A DNA stretch of 64,000 nucleotides from Anderseniella sp963700885 (GTDB lineage Bacteria; Pseudomonadota; Alphaproteobacteria; Rhizobiales; Aestuariivirgaceae), in assembly GCA_963700885.1 (NCBI GenBank), contig CAVOZJ010000032.1, positions 62,001 to 126,000 on the forward strand, given 5' to 3'. How positions within the stretch are numbered: the stretch's first letter is position 1; the number at the start of each line of letters is the position of its first letter. Below are positions 8,190 to 17,889 of the stretch, in pieces. Position numbers and translations under genes: made by a program. The notes under the pieces were generated by a model. It was not told where the DNA came from. It saw only the letters and a program-made list of their open reading frames with translations, and searched no databases.

Positions 8190-9863
8190 ATGAATGAGAC
8201 AGCATCGGTCGAACGCGAATCCATGCAGTTTGATGTGGTTATCGTCGGCGCCGGACCTGCCGGCCTGTCGGCGGCGATTCGCCTCAAGCAACTGGCGGAA
8301 CAGGCTGGAACCGAAATTTCCGTCTGCGTGCTGGAAAAAGGGTCCGAAGTCGGGGCCCATATCCTGTCCGGCGCAGTGATTGATCCAGTGGCACTCAATG
8401 AACTGATTCCCGACTGGAAGGAAAAGGGTGCCCCGCTCAGGACGAAGGTCAGGGAAGACCGCTTTTACCTGCTTGGTCCCTCAGGTGCATTGCGCCTGCC
8501 GAATTTCATGATGCCGCCCCTGATGAACAATCATGGCAATTACGCCGTGTCACTGGGGAATGTCTGCCGCTGGCTCGCCGAACAGGCCGAAGCCATGGGT
8601 GTTGAAATTTATCCGGGCTTTGCGTGTTCTGAACTGGTCTATCGTGAAGACGGTTCAGTGAGGGGCGTGGTCGCAGGCGTCTTCGGCATCGGCAAGGATG
8701 GCAAGCCTGGTCCCGACTATGAACCGGGCATGGAACTGCACGGCAAGTACGTCATGATTGGCGAAGGCGTGCGCGGATCGCTGGCAAAGGTCCTGATCGG
8801 CAAATTCAACCTGTCGGAGGGCAAAAGCCCGCAGAAATTCGGCCTCGGCATGAAAGAACTTTGGGAGATCAGGCCCAAAAACCACAAACCAGGCCAGGTC
8901 ACCCATACGATGGGTTGGCCGCTTGATACCAGGACCGGTGGCGGTTCGTTCATGTATCACATGGAAGACAATCTGGTTTCGATCGGTTTTGTAGTTCACC
9001 TCAACTACAAGAATCCGCATCTTTATCCCTACATGGAGTTTCAGCGCTTCAAGCATCATCCGCTCATCGCCGAGGTGCTGCAGGGCGGCCGCCGTGTGGC
9101 TTATGGCGCGCGTGCCATCACCGAGGGCGGATACCAGGCAGTGCCCAGGCTGACCTTTCCCGGCGGCGTGCTCATCGGATGTTCTGCCGGCATGGTCAAT
9201 GTGCCGCGCATCAAGGGTTCACATAATGCCATGATGTCCGGCATGCTGGCTGCCGACGCAGCCATGGCAGCCATTGCTGCAGGGCGAGAGGGCGACGAAC
9301 TGGTCGAATATCAGGCGGCCTGGGACAAGTCGCCAATAGCCGATGACCTCAAAAAAGTACGAAACGTCAAACCGCTGTGGTCGAAGCTCGGCCTGATCGG
9401 CGGCCTCGCACTGGGCGGACTGGACATGTGGACCAATCAGCTGTTTGGTTTTTCGTTCTTTGGCACCATGAAGCATGACAGGAATGATGCCGACGCGACC
9501 GGCAAGGCAGCTGATTATCCGGTAATTGATTATCCCAGGCCTGATGGCGTCCTGTCATTCGACAGACTGACCAATGTGGCCTTTTCGGCTACCAATCATG
9601 ATGAGAACCAGCATGCCCACCTGCATCTGAAAGATGCTTCGATTCCGGTCAGCCGGAATTTACCGGTCTATGCTGAACCGGCTCAGCGCTATTGCCCGGC
9701 GGGTGTCTATGAGATAGTCAGGGACGAAGACGGCAAAGCCAGGTTCCAGATCAACTTCCAGAACTGTGTCCATTGCAAGACATGCGACATCAAGGATCCG
9801 GCCCAGAATATCAACTGGACAGTGCCGCAAGGTGGAGAAGGCCCGAATTATCCCAACATGTAG
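8190..9863 (+). CDS. Electron transfer flavoprotein-ubiquinone oxidoreductase
   Basis: Passes electrons from reduced ETF, produced by acyl-CoA and other flavin dehydrogenases, to ubiquinone. About 557 residues, normal for ETF-QO. The FAD motif VVIVGAGPAGLSAAIRLKQL is near the N-terminus. KYVMIGEGVRGSLAK and the quinone-binding half are in the middle. The C-terminal [4Fe-4S] domain has YCPAGVYEI, NCVHCKTCDIKDP and QNINWTVPQGGEGP. The frame opens at 8097, but the conserved protein begins at the ATG at 8190. It would serve acyl-CoA dehydrogenases such as the one at 49.8 kb. A weak terminator-like hairpin follows. Confidence 0.95.
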   Translation: MNETASVERESMQFDVVIVGAGPAGLSAAIRLKQLAEQAGTEISVCVLEKGSEVGAHILSGAVIDPVALNELIPDWKEKGAPLRTKVREDRFYLLGPSGALRLPNFMMPPLMNNHGNYAVSLGNVCRWLAEQAEAMGVEIYPGFACSELVYREDGSVRGVVAGVFGIGKDGKPGPDYEPGMELHGKYVMIGEGVRGSLAKVLIGKFNLSEGKSPQKFGLGMKELWEIRPKNHKPGQVTHTMGWPLDTRTGGGSFMYHMEDNLVSIGFVVHLNYKNPHLYPYMEFQRFKHHPLIAEVLQGGRRVAYGARAITEGGYQAVPRLTFPGGVLIGCSAGMVNVPRIKGSHNAMMSGMLAADAAMAAIAAGREGDELVEYQAAWDKSPIADDLKKVRNVKPLWSKLGLIGGLALGGLDMWTNQLFGFSFFGTMKHDRNDADATGKAADYPVIDYPRPDGVLSFDRLTNVAFSATNHDENQHAHLHLKDASIPVSRNLPVYAEPAQRYCPAGVYEIVRDEDGKARFQINFQNCVHCKTCDIKDPAQNINWTVPQGGEGPNYPNM

Positions 9864-9927
9864 GCTGTCCACCTGCCTTCCCGGCGCGATGCTTTTGATC
9901 TTCGTCAAACAACAAGGTTCAAAAACA

Positions 9928-9960
9928 GGCAAGTCTCGTTGAGATGAGACTGCCTTCTAT
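9928..9960 (+). terminator. Possible terminator after the ETF-QO gene
   Basis: GGCAAGTCTC (9928-9937) pairs with GAGACTGCC (9946-9954), with one bulged A and an eight-base loop, followed by TTCTAT. The stem is good but the T-run is weak, so the call is tentative. The rest of 9864-10136 shows nothing else that I can name. Confidence 0.35.
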
Positions 9961-10136
9961 CGGCATGATGTTTGCATGAAACGTTTCTCGTGACGGCATA
10001 ACTTGTTGAAGTATCGTGGTGAATTGACGCGCTGAAGAACTGGAGAATTGTCCCGGGCAGCCAGAAAATCGTCATTTTATTGCCTGTTTGTTAGTCATGC
10101 TGAGGAAAAGCCGGGAGCCGAAAGGGAGCCCCTTTG

Positions 10137-11240
10137 ATGAATTACAAGTTTGCAACCATTGCGATTGCTTCCATGGTCTGTTTTTCAGGCGCATCGTCTG
10201 CATGGGCAGAAACCGCCGAGCCTTCCACCAATGAACGCACCAACACAGTAAAGCCACGCGGAGTACAGGCCTTTACCGGTACCAAGCCAACCGGCATAAA
10301 TGAGATTCCGGCCAAGCAAACCGTTAACTCTGTCGGCGGACGTACCATGAACATTACGCAGCCAAGCGTGCCGGATGCTGTCGCAAGGCCAAAACAGGTG
10401 GAACAGCCGGTGCAACAGCCTGTTGTCGAGCCCGCTCCCCAGCAACTGCAGGCTGCTCAACCTCCCGCCAAGGTCGAAAAAACTGCAACCCGCAAGCGCA
10501 CAAAGAAGGCTTCCAGCGTGAGCGAAGCCAAGTGGTGGCGCGACGAGGGAAACCCGAAAGTGTTTACTTTCCGGGATTGTACTGCGGCTTATGCTCGCAA
10601 TCAGGCGCTGAAAACGCCGGCACTGAACCTGAAGTCGGTGATTTCACGTTCCATCGAGAAAGAGTGTGACAAGTCGTTTACGTCCATGTCGCAAGCTCTT
10701 GCTACCAGGTTTGGAGACAAAAAGTCCCACGAAATGGCCAAAGAGCTGACGGAATCGACATTTGTGCCCGCCGTACGTGAAGCTGTGCTGGGGGTACGTG
10801 AGGAACAGAAACTGGCTGCGGCTGCCGCCACACCGCCACCGCCTGCGACGCCTGCCGGCCAGGCTTCCGAACCGGTAGTCGCGGCGCCTCCTGCGCCTGT
10901 ACCGGCACAGCCGGTACCGATTGGAATTGAGGCCGAGCTGGAGCTTGCCAAGGAAGAGATGTTTTCGTGTTACCGCGATGCTGCTGATCGGGTTGCCCCT
11001 CAGTCAAACATGCCTGTTGATGCAGTCGTGGACAATGTACTGCTGGAGTGCAGCGGCAATACCAATGCGTTTTTTAGACGCCTGTTCACGGTTTATCCGC
11101 ACAGCCCAACTGCTCAGGGTGAGCGTATGCGTTCCGCGATTTCCGAAAATTATCGCCCCGCCATCGCAAAACGCGTGACGGCAATTCGCTCGGCAGGAAC
11201 TTCGGTTCAAAAACAGAAAGTTACTTCAACCGCTCAATAA
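10137..11240 (+). CDS. Secreted protein with duplicated two-cysteine domain, function unknown
   Basis: 367 residues with a clear signal peptide, cleavage likely after SSAWA. A Pro/Gln/Ala-rich linker (about residues 85-125) is followed by two similar segments separated by a Pro/Ala linker. Repeat 1 contains FRDCTAAYARN, then EKECDK about 30 residues on, and ends VPAVREAVLGVR. Repeat 2 contains FSCYRDAADRV, then LLECSGN, and ends RPAIAKRVTAIR. Each therefore has a Cys, a Glu-Cys pair about 28 residues later and a PA...V...R ending, suggesting one internal disulfide per domain. The ATG at 10137 follows a good AAAGGGAG site; a TTG directly before it is possible. The 3' end overlaps the convergent lytic transglycosylase gene by 20 bp. 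I do not recognise the family. Confidence 0.75.
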   Translation: MNYKFATIAIASMVCFSGASSAWAETAEPSTNERTNTVKPRGVQAFTGTKPTGINEIPAKQTVNSVGGRTMNITQPSVPDAVARPKQVEQPVQQPVVEPAPQQLQAAQPPAKVEKTATRKRTKKASSVSEAKWWRDEGNPKVFTFRDCTAAYARNQALKTPALNLKSVISRSIEKECDKSFTSMSQALATRFGDKKSHEMAKELTESTFVPAVREAVLGVREEQKLAAAAATPPPPATPAGQASEPVVAAPPAPVPAQPVPIGIEAELELAKEEMFSCYRDAADRVAPQSNMPVDAVVDNVLLECSGNTNAFFRRLFTVYPHSPTAQGERMRSAISENYRPAIAKRVTAIRSAGTSVQKQKVTSTAQ

Positions 11241-12507
11241 AGGGTTTGTTCGGCCAGCAATCTACGGTCACGCCAAGCTTTTTCTGATGCATACCAGTGG
11301 CGGTTCGCGTTCGAAATCCAATGAGCCCGTCAATTGTGTCACCAACGTTGTAGCCAAGCCTGACCATTTTGGATTGAACCTTCTTCATGGTTGGGCGGGT
11401 GAATGTGTCAACTTTGTGCCAGGCGGTTTTGAATGCACCACCGCCTGCAATGCGGTCTGCCAGGTTGCCGACATACAGTACATACAGGTCCGATTCATTG
11501 TAGTTTTTTAACGCGTAGTAATTGTCCGTCGCAATGAAGGCTGGACCGAACCTGCCTGCCGGCATGATCAGGTAGCTTTTGACATCGTTCAGACCGGCAG
11601 GCCATTGGCGGCCAGCCACTCGCGTGGCTCCTGTTGCGATCCACTGAGCTGCCGGCCGGCCTTCATCCGGCCCTTCCAGAGTACAGTCCAGCTTTGATGA
11701 CTGCTCAACTTCATAGGCCCAGCTCACACCGGGCACCCAGCCGCTTGCCTTCAGAAATGTTGCAGTGGTCGCCAGCGCGTCGGGCACCGAGTTCCAGATA
11801 TCCGATTTGCCATCACCGTCGCCATCAGTGGCGTATTTCAGATACAGGCCTGGCAGCATCTGCGTGTGCCCCATTGCTCCTGCCCAGGAGCTTTTCAGCT
11901 GCGCCGGGGGTACGATACCGCTCTGGGCAATTTCCATAATTGCCAGAAGTTCCGGTCGAAAAAATTCCGGCCTGCGACCAAGAAAGGCCTGTGTGGCCAG
12001 CACGGACATCGAGTCATGGGGAATACTTGCATTTGAAAAAGCTGTCTCACGCCCCCAGACGGCTGCCACAACTTCCTTCGGAACGCCGGTGTTTCTCTCT
12101 ATCTGTGAAAACACAGACGCATACTTGCGGATGTTGTTCCGGCCGAGTTGCGCCAGCTGGTTGAGGGATTTGTCGCTGAAATATCTTCCGGGCGAACCGA
12201 ATTCCGCCTGGCGTTGGCGTGAAGCAGCCGGTTGCTCCCCGGCAATTTTTGGCGGAGCAAGGTCTGGAATTTCCCATTGCAGCGAAATGCGTTTCACCGA
12301 AGCATCGAAGACCTGGCGTGAAATGCCGCGTTGCCGGGCTTCCGGCCAGAGGCTTTGCAGAAAACTGTCGAATGCCTTCTGGGCATTTTTCCTATAGCTT
12401 TCCGACACGTCCAGAGCATTGCCTGGTACAATGCTCAACAAAAATGCAGCCATGGCTGCGTGTACGAACCGGCTGCGCCGGTGGACTCGAATCAAGTGCT
12501 TAATCAT
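11221..12507 (-). CDS. mltB: Lytic murein transglycosylase (MltB-like) with C-terminal peptidoglycan-binding domain
   Basis: Periplasmic enzyme that cleaves peptidoglycan to 1,6-anhydromuropeptides. An N-terminal hydrophobic signal (FVHAAMAAFLLSIVPGNA) is followed by the SLT_2 domain with VPKEVVAAVWGRETAFS carrying the catalytic Glu, then SSWAGAMGHTQMLPGLY and YKLDC-type segments. The last ~60 residues (KVQSKMVRLGYNVGDTIDG) form a PG_binding_1 domain. The ATG at 12507 (MIKHLIRV) is preferred to the upstream 12543 because it places the signal peptide normally. The C-terminus overlaps the preceding convergent gene by 20 bp. Confidence 0.9.
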   Translation of the reverse strand: MIKHLIRVHRRSRFVHAAMAAFLLSIVPGNALDVSESYRKNAQKAFDSFLQSLWPEARQRGISRQVFDASVKRISLQWEIPDLAPPKIAGEQPAASRQRQAEFGSPGRYFSDKSLNQLAQLGRNNIRKYASVFSQIERNTGVPKEVVAAVWGRETAFSNASIPHDSMSVLATQAFLGRRPEFFRPELLAIMEIAQSGIVPPAQLKSSWAGAMGHTQMLPGLYLKYATDGDGDGKSDIWNSVPDALATTATFLKASGWVPGVSWAYEVEQSSKLDCTLEGPDEGRPAAQWIATGATRVAGRQWPAGLNDVKSYLIMPAGRFGPAFIATDNYYALKNYNESDLYVLYVGNLADRIAGGGAFKTAWHKVDTFTRPTMKKVQSKMVRLGYNVGDTIDGLIGFRTRTATGMHQKKLGVTVDCWPNKPFIERLK

Positions 12508-12768
12508 GTTGACAATGATGCAGGTGCCCGATTGTGCTTTCAAGCTGCAACCTGTAAAATTTGTGCCTTCAACGTTGGTATGAGTTCATTTAAATTTTTG
12601 TTCATGTGGCTTTATGGCCGCAATAGCGTATCTGTGTACCTGCGATGCTTGCAGTTCTGTTCAAAAACCATCACATTGCATCTTGCCAGTGATGTGCTGT
12701 AATTTTGCAGTCTCGTGGGGCAGCTTTGGCAGCGCCAACAACTTTTCCGGAGATCGGATCGGGCAATC

Positions 12769-14526
12769 ATGAAATTGACTTACAATACCCTGGGTGCAGT
12801 ATTTCTAGTGGCCAGTTTGATGACGACAATTCCTGGTCATGCAGCGCAATCGCAGGGTGTTGACCCGTACGCCTCCTTGCGGATCGAACAGGCCTCGCCG
12901 TCCGGCAGTTATCTTGCAGGACGTTTTGCAAGCCGTCAGCGCGATACGGACGTTGCCGCGCGCTACATCGCGCGTGCGCTGGAAAGCGATCCGGACAATC
13001 CGCTGTTGATTGAACGCGCCTTCACGCTGGAAGTATCATCCGGCAACATTGCCGCGGCAGAGAAATTTGCCGAGCGGGTTCTCAAGTTTAATGATCAGCA
13101 TCGGTTGTCATTGCTGGTACTGGGCCTGAAGGCGATGCGCGAAGGCAAGAATTCGCTTGCCCGTCAGAAATTTCAGAGATCGGCATACACCCCAATCGGT
13201 GAACTGTCGGCGGCCCTGCTTACCGGATGGTCGTATGCCTCCGAGAACAACCTCAATAGTGCGCTTAAGGAACTGGACAAGCTGAAGCGCAATCAGGCGT
13301 TCGAAAATTTCCGGCTCTTCCACGCCGGCCTGATGGCTGACATGGTTAATAACCATACCCGCGCCGAAGTGTTTTACAGGTCAGCCTATGAAAAGGCAGG
13401 CACATCCCTGCGTGTCGTTCAGGCTTACGGCAATTATCTCCAGCGCACCAACCGCAAGGAAAAAGCGGCAAAGGTGTACGAATTGTTTCTAACCGCGACA
13501 CAGAACAATCCACTTGTGCGAGGTGCTCTTGATGATCTGAAGGCGGGACGTAAACCTGAGCCATTTATTGCAAGTGCTGCCGGCGGGGCCTCGGAAGCGT
13601 TGTATTCCATTGCCGGTGCACTGACAGACGAAAGGTCGATCGATATTGCCCTGGTTTATGCCAGGCTCGCCCTGTCCAGTTCTCCTGACTTTTCCGAGGG
13701 CCAGACACTGTTGGGCGAAGTCTATACACAAATGAATTTGCACGAACAGGCGATCGAGGCATACGGCAAGATTGAGCCAGATTTACTCCTGCGTTCCAGC
13801 GCTGACATACAGATTGCCACGAATCTCAACCAGTTGAAGAGGTTTGATGATGCAGTGGAGGTGTTGAAGTCGCTGGTGCAACGCGAACCGCAGAACTACA
13901 ACGCTTTCCTTTCCCTCGGCAATCTTTATCGCCTGAATGAAAAATGGCTTGAGGCAGCCGATGCCTATACCCAGGCACTTTCCCGGATTGATGAGCCGGA
14001 ATCGAAAAACTGGTCGCTGTATTATTTCCGCGGCATTTCCTATGAACGTGCCGGGCAGTGGGACAAGGCGGAACCGGATTTCCGTAAGGCTCTCAGTTTT
14101 CAGCCTGAGCAGGCTTCTGTGCTGAATTATCTCGGATATTCACTGATTGAGAAGCGTATCAACCTGCCTGAGGCCTTCGAGATGGTCGAAAAGGCCGTTT
14201 CGCTGCGCCCCAATGATGGCTACATTGTAGACAGTCTTGGCTGGGGACATTACCAGCTGGGCCGGTACGATGAGGCCGCAGAACTGCTTGAACGTGCCGC
14301 AGGATTGCGCCCGGAAGATGCCGTCATAAATGACCATCTGGGTGATGCCCTGTGGCGGGTCGGGCGTACGCTGGAAGCCAGGTTCCAATGGCAATATGCG
14401 CTTGATTCAGATCCGACCGATGACAACGCAATCAAAATTCGCGAAAAGCTCAAGCACGGATTACCTGACCTGGAACCGGCCTCTGCGCCGACTGCCTTCG
14501 GCACGGCAAAACCCAACAAGTCCTGA
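12769..14526 (+). CDS. Secreted tetratricopeptide-repeat protein
   Basis: 585 residues, almost entirely TPR-type helical repeats after a signal peptide (LGAVFLVASLMTTIPGHA, cleavage near AQS). Repeats are evident from AARYIARALESDPDNPLLIE through YNAFLSLGNLYRLNEKWLEA to GRYDEAAELLERAAGLRPED. Such proteins act as scaffolds in the periplasm or envelope. The ATG at 12769 gives the signal peptide; the frame opens at 12715. It is directly upstream of ispE, with 21 bp between them, in an arrangement found in other alphaproteobacteria; a joint function with isoprenoid synthesis is not implied. Confidence 0.88.
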   Translation: MKLTYNTLGAVFLVASLMTTIPGHAAQSQGVDPYASLRIEQASPSGSYLAGRFASRQRDTDVAARYIARALESDPDNPLLIERAFTLEVSSGNIAAAEKFAERVLKFNDQHRLSLLVLGLKAMREGKNSLARQKFQRSAYTPIGELSAALLTGWSYASENNLNSALKELDKLKRNQAFENFRLFHAGLMADMVNNHTRAEVFYRSAYEKAGTSLRVVQAYGNYLQRTNRKEKAAKVYELFLTATQNNPLVRGALDDLKAGRKPEPFIASAAGGASEALYSIAGALTDERSIDIALVYARLALSSSPDFSEGQTLLGEVYTQMNLHEQAIEAYGKIEPDLLLRSSADIQIATNLNQLKRFDDAVEVLKSLVQREPQNYNAFLSLGNLYRLNEKWLEAADAYTQALSRIDEPESKNWSLYYFRGISYERAGQWDKAEPDFRKALSFQPEQASVLNYLGYSLIEKRINLPEAFEMVEKAVSLRPNDGYIVDSLGWGHYQLGRYDEAAELLERAAGLRPEDAVINDHLGDALWRVGRTLEARFQWQYALDSDPTDDNAIKIREKLKHGLPDLEPASAPTAFGTAKPNKS

Positions 14527-14547
14527 TCCGGTCTTTCAGGTATTGCG

Positions 14548-15420
14548 ATGATTGCCGAGTTCGCAGCTGCGAAAATTAATCTTGCACTGCATGTCACGGG
14601 CAAACGCGAAGACGGTTACCATACGCTCGATAGTGCCGTAATGTTTGCATCCGGCGCCGGAGACGCACTGGAAGTTTCACTTGCCGACAGAACCTCCCTG
14701 ACAGTTTCCGGTCCGTTTTCGCATGGGTTGGAGACGGACTCTGGAAATTTGGTGCTAAAGGCACTGTCCCTGTTGCAGGAGCAGTTTCCCGGCCAGGTGC
14801 AACCCTGCGCTATCAGCCTTTACAAGGAGTTGCCGCTAGCGTCCGGGATCGGCGGGGGATCGGCGGATGCAGCCGCGGCGCTGCGTGCAATTGTCCGCCT
14901 CAACGATTTGACAATCGATGCTTCTGAACTTGCAGGTCTGGCATTGCAGCTGGGAGCCGACGTGCCGGTTTGCCTCGCTTCAACCGCTTGCCGCATGCGT
15001 GGCATTGGAGAAATCATAGATGCGTGGGAGCCCGCCCCGTCACTTCACGCGGTTCTGGTAAATCCGCGCATTGGCGTCTCAACCGCTGACATTTTCAGGC
15101 ACCTGGGCTTGCCTTGCGGCAACATCAGGAACGCTGCCATTCCTTACGATTTCGGTGCGGAGGGATCGGTCAGTGCGTCGCTGGCCCAGCTGGCCAGCTG
15201 CCGCAACGACCTGCAACCGGCGGCGTGCCATTTGCAACCGGTTATTTCAGATGTGCTGCAGGCAGTCAGGCAACTGCCGGGGTGCAGGCTTTCACGCATG
15301 AGCGGCTCCGGCGCCACCTGTTTTGGATTGTTTGAAGACGCAGACGGCGCGAGCGCCGCTGCGCAAGAGCTCGCCCGCCATCGCAGTGGGTGGTGGGTCG
15401 CTGCGACCGCCTTGACCTGA
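14548..15420 (+). CDS. ispE: 4-(cytidine 5'-diphospho)-2-C-methyl-D-erythritol kinase
   Basis: GHMP kinase that phosphorylates CDP-methylerythritol in the MEP isoprenoid pathway. 290 residues with the expected N-terminal AAKINLALHVTGKREDGYH, the glycine-rich ATP loop PLASGIGGGSADAAAALRA near residue 97, GADVPVCL and the C-terminal SRMSGSGATCFGLF motif. It is in the same transcription direction as the TPR gene and convergent with the polyprenyl diphosphate synthase gene 5 bp away, so two consecutive isoprenoid genes meet tail to tail. Confidence 0.95.
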   Translation: MIAEFAAAKINLALHVTGKREDGYHTLDSAVMFASGAGDALEVSLADRTSLTVSGPFSHGLETDSGNLVLKALSLLQEQFPGQVQPCAISLYKELPLASGIGGGSADAAAALRAIVRLNDLTIDASELAGLALQLGADVPVCLASTACRMRGIGEIIDAWEPAPSLHAVLVNPRIGVSTADIFRHLGLPCGNIRNAAIPYDFGAEGSVSASLAQLASCRNDLQPAACHLQPVISDVLQAVRQLPGCRLSRMSGSGATCFGLFEDADGASAAAQELARHRSGWWVAATALT

Positions 15421-15425
15421 ATGCA

Positions 15426-16442
15426 TTAATGGGCGCGGGCAACCGAAAATCTGATTGCATCCACGAGGGCGGATTTGTGCACGCTGTGCGGGAATATTTC
15501 CAGCGCATCCCGCGCAATGGCTCCATAATGGCGCGCCCGTTCAATGGTGGCATCAAGTGCTCCATGGCGCGCCATCAGTGATATGGCCGTGTCAAGGTCG
15601 CCACTGCGTTGATCGCCTTCTTCCATAACCCGTTTCCAGAACTTTCGTTGTTCGGTGTCGCCGCGGCGATACGACAACACCACCGGCAGCGTTATCTTGC
15701 CTTCGCGGAAATCATCACCGACGCTCTTCCCGAGCTGTGCCTGTTTGCCGGAATAGTCCAGGGCATCATCGACCAGCTGGAAGGCTACGCCAAGGTTGCG
15801 ACCGTAAGATTCAAGCGCCTCGCGCTCAGCATCATTGCGTCCGGCAATAATGGCGCCAACTTCTGCCGCAGCCGAAAACAACGCCGCGGTTTTTGCGTTG
15901 ATCACCTTGAGATAGGCGTCTTCCGTTGTTGAAGTATTGTGCGCTGCCGCCAACTGCATCACTTCACCTTCGGCAATAACGGCAGCTGCATCCGCCAGCA
16001 CCTTCAGGGCGGCAAGCGAACCGGTGGTCACCATGATGCGGAACGCCTGGCCCAGCAGGTAGTCACCCACCAGCACACTCGCCTGATTTCCCCAGATCAG
16101 CCGCGCAGTGCATCGCCCGCGCCGGAGGTCACTTTCATCCACAACATCGTCGTGCAGCAGCGTCGCGGTGTGCATGAACTCAACGGCAGTGGCCAGGTCA
16201 ACATGATGGTTTCCATTGTATTCACACATTTGCGCGGCTGCGATCGTCAACATGGGACGCAATCGTTTGCCGCCGGAATCAATCAGGTGCTGGGCAAGCT
16301 CCGGAATCAGCTCCACGTGAGACTGTGCATGCGCCAGAATCTGCGCGTTCACCTTCTCCATGTCCTTTGCCACAAGGCTGAGCAAGGGTGCCAGGCTCGC
16401 ATCCTTCGCTTCTGCTGCGCTTAACGGAACAACCACGCCCAC
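15426..16442 (-). CDS. ispB: Polyprenyl diphosphate synthase (octaprenyl type)
   Basis: Elongates farnesyl diphosphate to the long prenyl chain used for ubiquinone. 338 residues. The first aspartate-rich motif is in LLHDDVVDESDLRRG and the second in QLVDDALDYSG; GGKRLRPML and GDYLLGQAF are also typical. The start is GTG at 16442 with a GGAG eight bases upstream. It is divergent from DUF2007 and the downstream cluster. The exact chain length (C40, C45 or C50) cannot be judged here. Confidence 0.92.
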   Translation of the reverse strand: MGVVVPLSAAEAKDASLAPLLSLVAKDMEKVNAQILAHAQSHVELIPELAQHLIDSGGKRLRPMLTIAAAQMCEYNGNHHVDLATAVEFMHTATLLHDDVVDESDLRRGRCTARLIWGNQASVLVGDYLLGQAFRIMVTTGSLAALKVLADAAAVIAEGEVMQLAAAHNTSTTEDAYLKVINAKTAALFSAAAEVGAIIAGRNDAEREALESYGRNLGVAFQLVDDALDYSGKQAQLGKSVGDDFREGKITLPVVLSYRRGDTEQRKFWKRVMEEGDQRSGDLDTAISLMARHGALDATIERARHYGAIARDALEIFPHSVHKSALVDAIRFSVARAH

Positions 16443-16593
16443 CGGATCAACTCCACCGCTGTCTTCATTGCCTACTCGTCAGAACATAGGCGGCGTTAAG
16501 GACTCCAGCAAGAGCACTATGGCCGCATGTGATGCGTTGAATTAAACTATGTTAAGACAGATGTGTTATTCGCCTGAAGGTTATCTGATTTCC

Positions 16594-16818
16594 ATGCGTG
16601 AGTTATTGCGATCAAATAATGTTGTACTTGTCTCATATGTCGTTGACCTGCTCGGGCAGGAAGGCCTGTGCCCGGAAATATTCGACGGTCATATGAGTGT
16701 AATGGAAGGCTCTATCGGCGCCTTTCCGCGCCGGATTATGATTGACGAAGAAGATGAGATTCGGGCACGAAGACTGTTGAATGAAGCAGGATTGCGGAAA
16801 CATTTGGCGGATGGCTGA
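16594..16818 (+). CDS. DUF2007 domain protein
   Basis: Small protein of the DUF2007 family ('putative signal transducing protein'), about 74 residues. The pattern MRELLRSNNVVLVSYVVDLL, then GQEGLCPEIFDGHMS and ending RRIMIDEEDEIRARRLLNEA, is characteristic. The frame opens at 16549, but family members begin at MREL, so 16594 is chosen. It lies immediately upstream of the methyltransferase gene, an arrangement shared by many Rhizobiales. Molecular role unknown. Confidence 0.8.
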   Translation: MRELLRSNNVVLVSYVVDLLGQEGLCPEIFDGHMSVMEGSIGAFPRRIMIDEEDEIRARRLLNEAGLRKHLADG

Positions 16819-16976
16819 ACAGGTCATGATCTGGAGTGGCAAGGGTTCATGCGAACCCAAAAAGTCGCTCAGACACTTTGGAAGCGATCAGTTTTATGGT
16901 TTTTGATTGCTTCAATCAGAAACCATTCGAATCCGGGCCAAGCAAGCCCTGGGTAAAACTCGCGGGAGAGGCTGTG

Positions 16977-17780
16977 ATGCAGGACGAATTTCAAGGTGGC
17001 CGCAATGGTGGCGATACCGGCAAGAGGGGTCTGTCCGATGATGCATTCTTGGGCGGCAAACTGCAGATACTACAACCTGAAAAAGGCTATCGCGCCGGTA
17101 TTGACGCCGTGTTGCTGGCCGCATCGATTCCGACATCTGAAGGTGACACGTTGTTTGAAGCGGGTATCGGCACTGGAGTCGCGGCCGCCTGTCTCGCAGC
17201 TCGAGTTCCCGGCATCAATATTACGGGAATCGAAATCGCCTCGCACTACGCCCTGATCGCAGAAGAGAATTTCAAACGCAACGGGCTGCATGAGCGAATC
17301 AGGGTTTTGAAGGGCGACCTGTGCGATTCCATGCGCCATGACCAGCTGGATTGGCCAATTCCGGCCAGTGTCTCTCATGCCTATGCCAACCCGCCATTTT
17401 TCGAAGACCACACAGTTCAGGCCCCCGCGGATGGCCTGCGGGCACAGGCGCACATGTTGAAGGCTGGAGAACTTGAAACCTGGGTCAAGGTGATGACGAA
17501 TACAGTTAAGCCCAGGGGAACCGTATCAGTCATACATCCTGCAACCTCATTGCTGACATTGCTGGCCGCAATGGAACCGAAGCTGGGGGCGCTGACGGTC
17601 ATGCCGCTGCGGGCACATCGAACCGATGCCGCTTCGCGCATTATTGTGCGCGGAACAAAAGGCTCCAAAGCTCCATTGCAGTTGCTGCCCGGTCTGGTGC
17701 TGCATGAAGCCGGTTCCAACAAATTTGTGGATAAGGTGGACGCGATATTGCGGGCTGGAGAGGCACTCGATTTTTCGTGA
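16977..17780 (+). CDS. tRNA1(Val) (adenine-N6)-methyltransferase-like protein
   Basis: SAM-dependent N6-adenine methyltransferase of the TrmN6/YfiC family. The SAM-binding segment LFEAGIGTGVAAACLAARV follows the family lead-in GYRAGIDAVLLAASI. The catalytic NPPF motif appears in HAYANPPFFEDH. The start at 16977 (MQDEFQGG) has a GGGAGAGG site just upstream; the frame opens earlier at 16836 with no family-like sequence. About 267 residues, a normal length. It follows DUF2007 and precedes the S49 peptidase on the same strand. Confidence 0.85.
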   Translation: MQDEFQGGRNGGDTGKRGLSDDAFLGGKLQILQPEKGYRAGIDAVLLAASIPTSEGDTLFEAGIGTGVAAACLAARVPGINITGIEIASHYALIAEENFKRNGLHERIRVLKGDLCDSMRHDQLDWPIPASVSHAYANPPFFEDHTVQAPADGLRAQAHMLKAGELETWVKVMTNTVKPRGTVSVIHPATSLLTLLAAMEPKLGALTVMPLRAHRTDAASRIIVRGTKGSKAPLQLLPGLVLHEAGSNKFVDKVDAILRAGEALDFS

Positions 17781-17889
17781 AATCTAGGCCCCGAATTACA
17801 CGGTGACTTGAGGATATCACCGGGGCGTACCATGTTTGCAGCGGCAACAGGCTGCACATTCTTCAATTTATTCAAAAGGCAACTTGCGC

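Noticed and set aside
16836..16976. Upstream extension of the methyltransferase gene
   Set aside because: The extra residues do not match the family and the strong ribosome binding site points to 16977.
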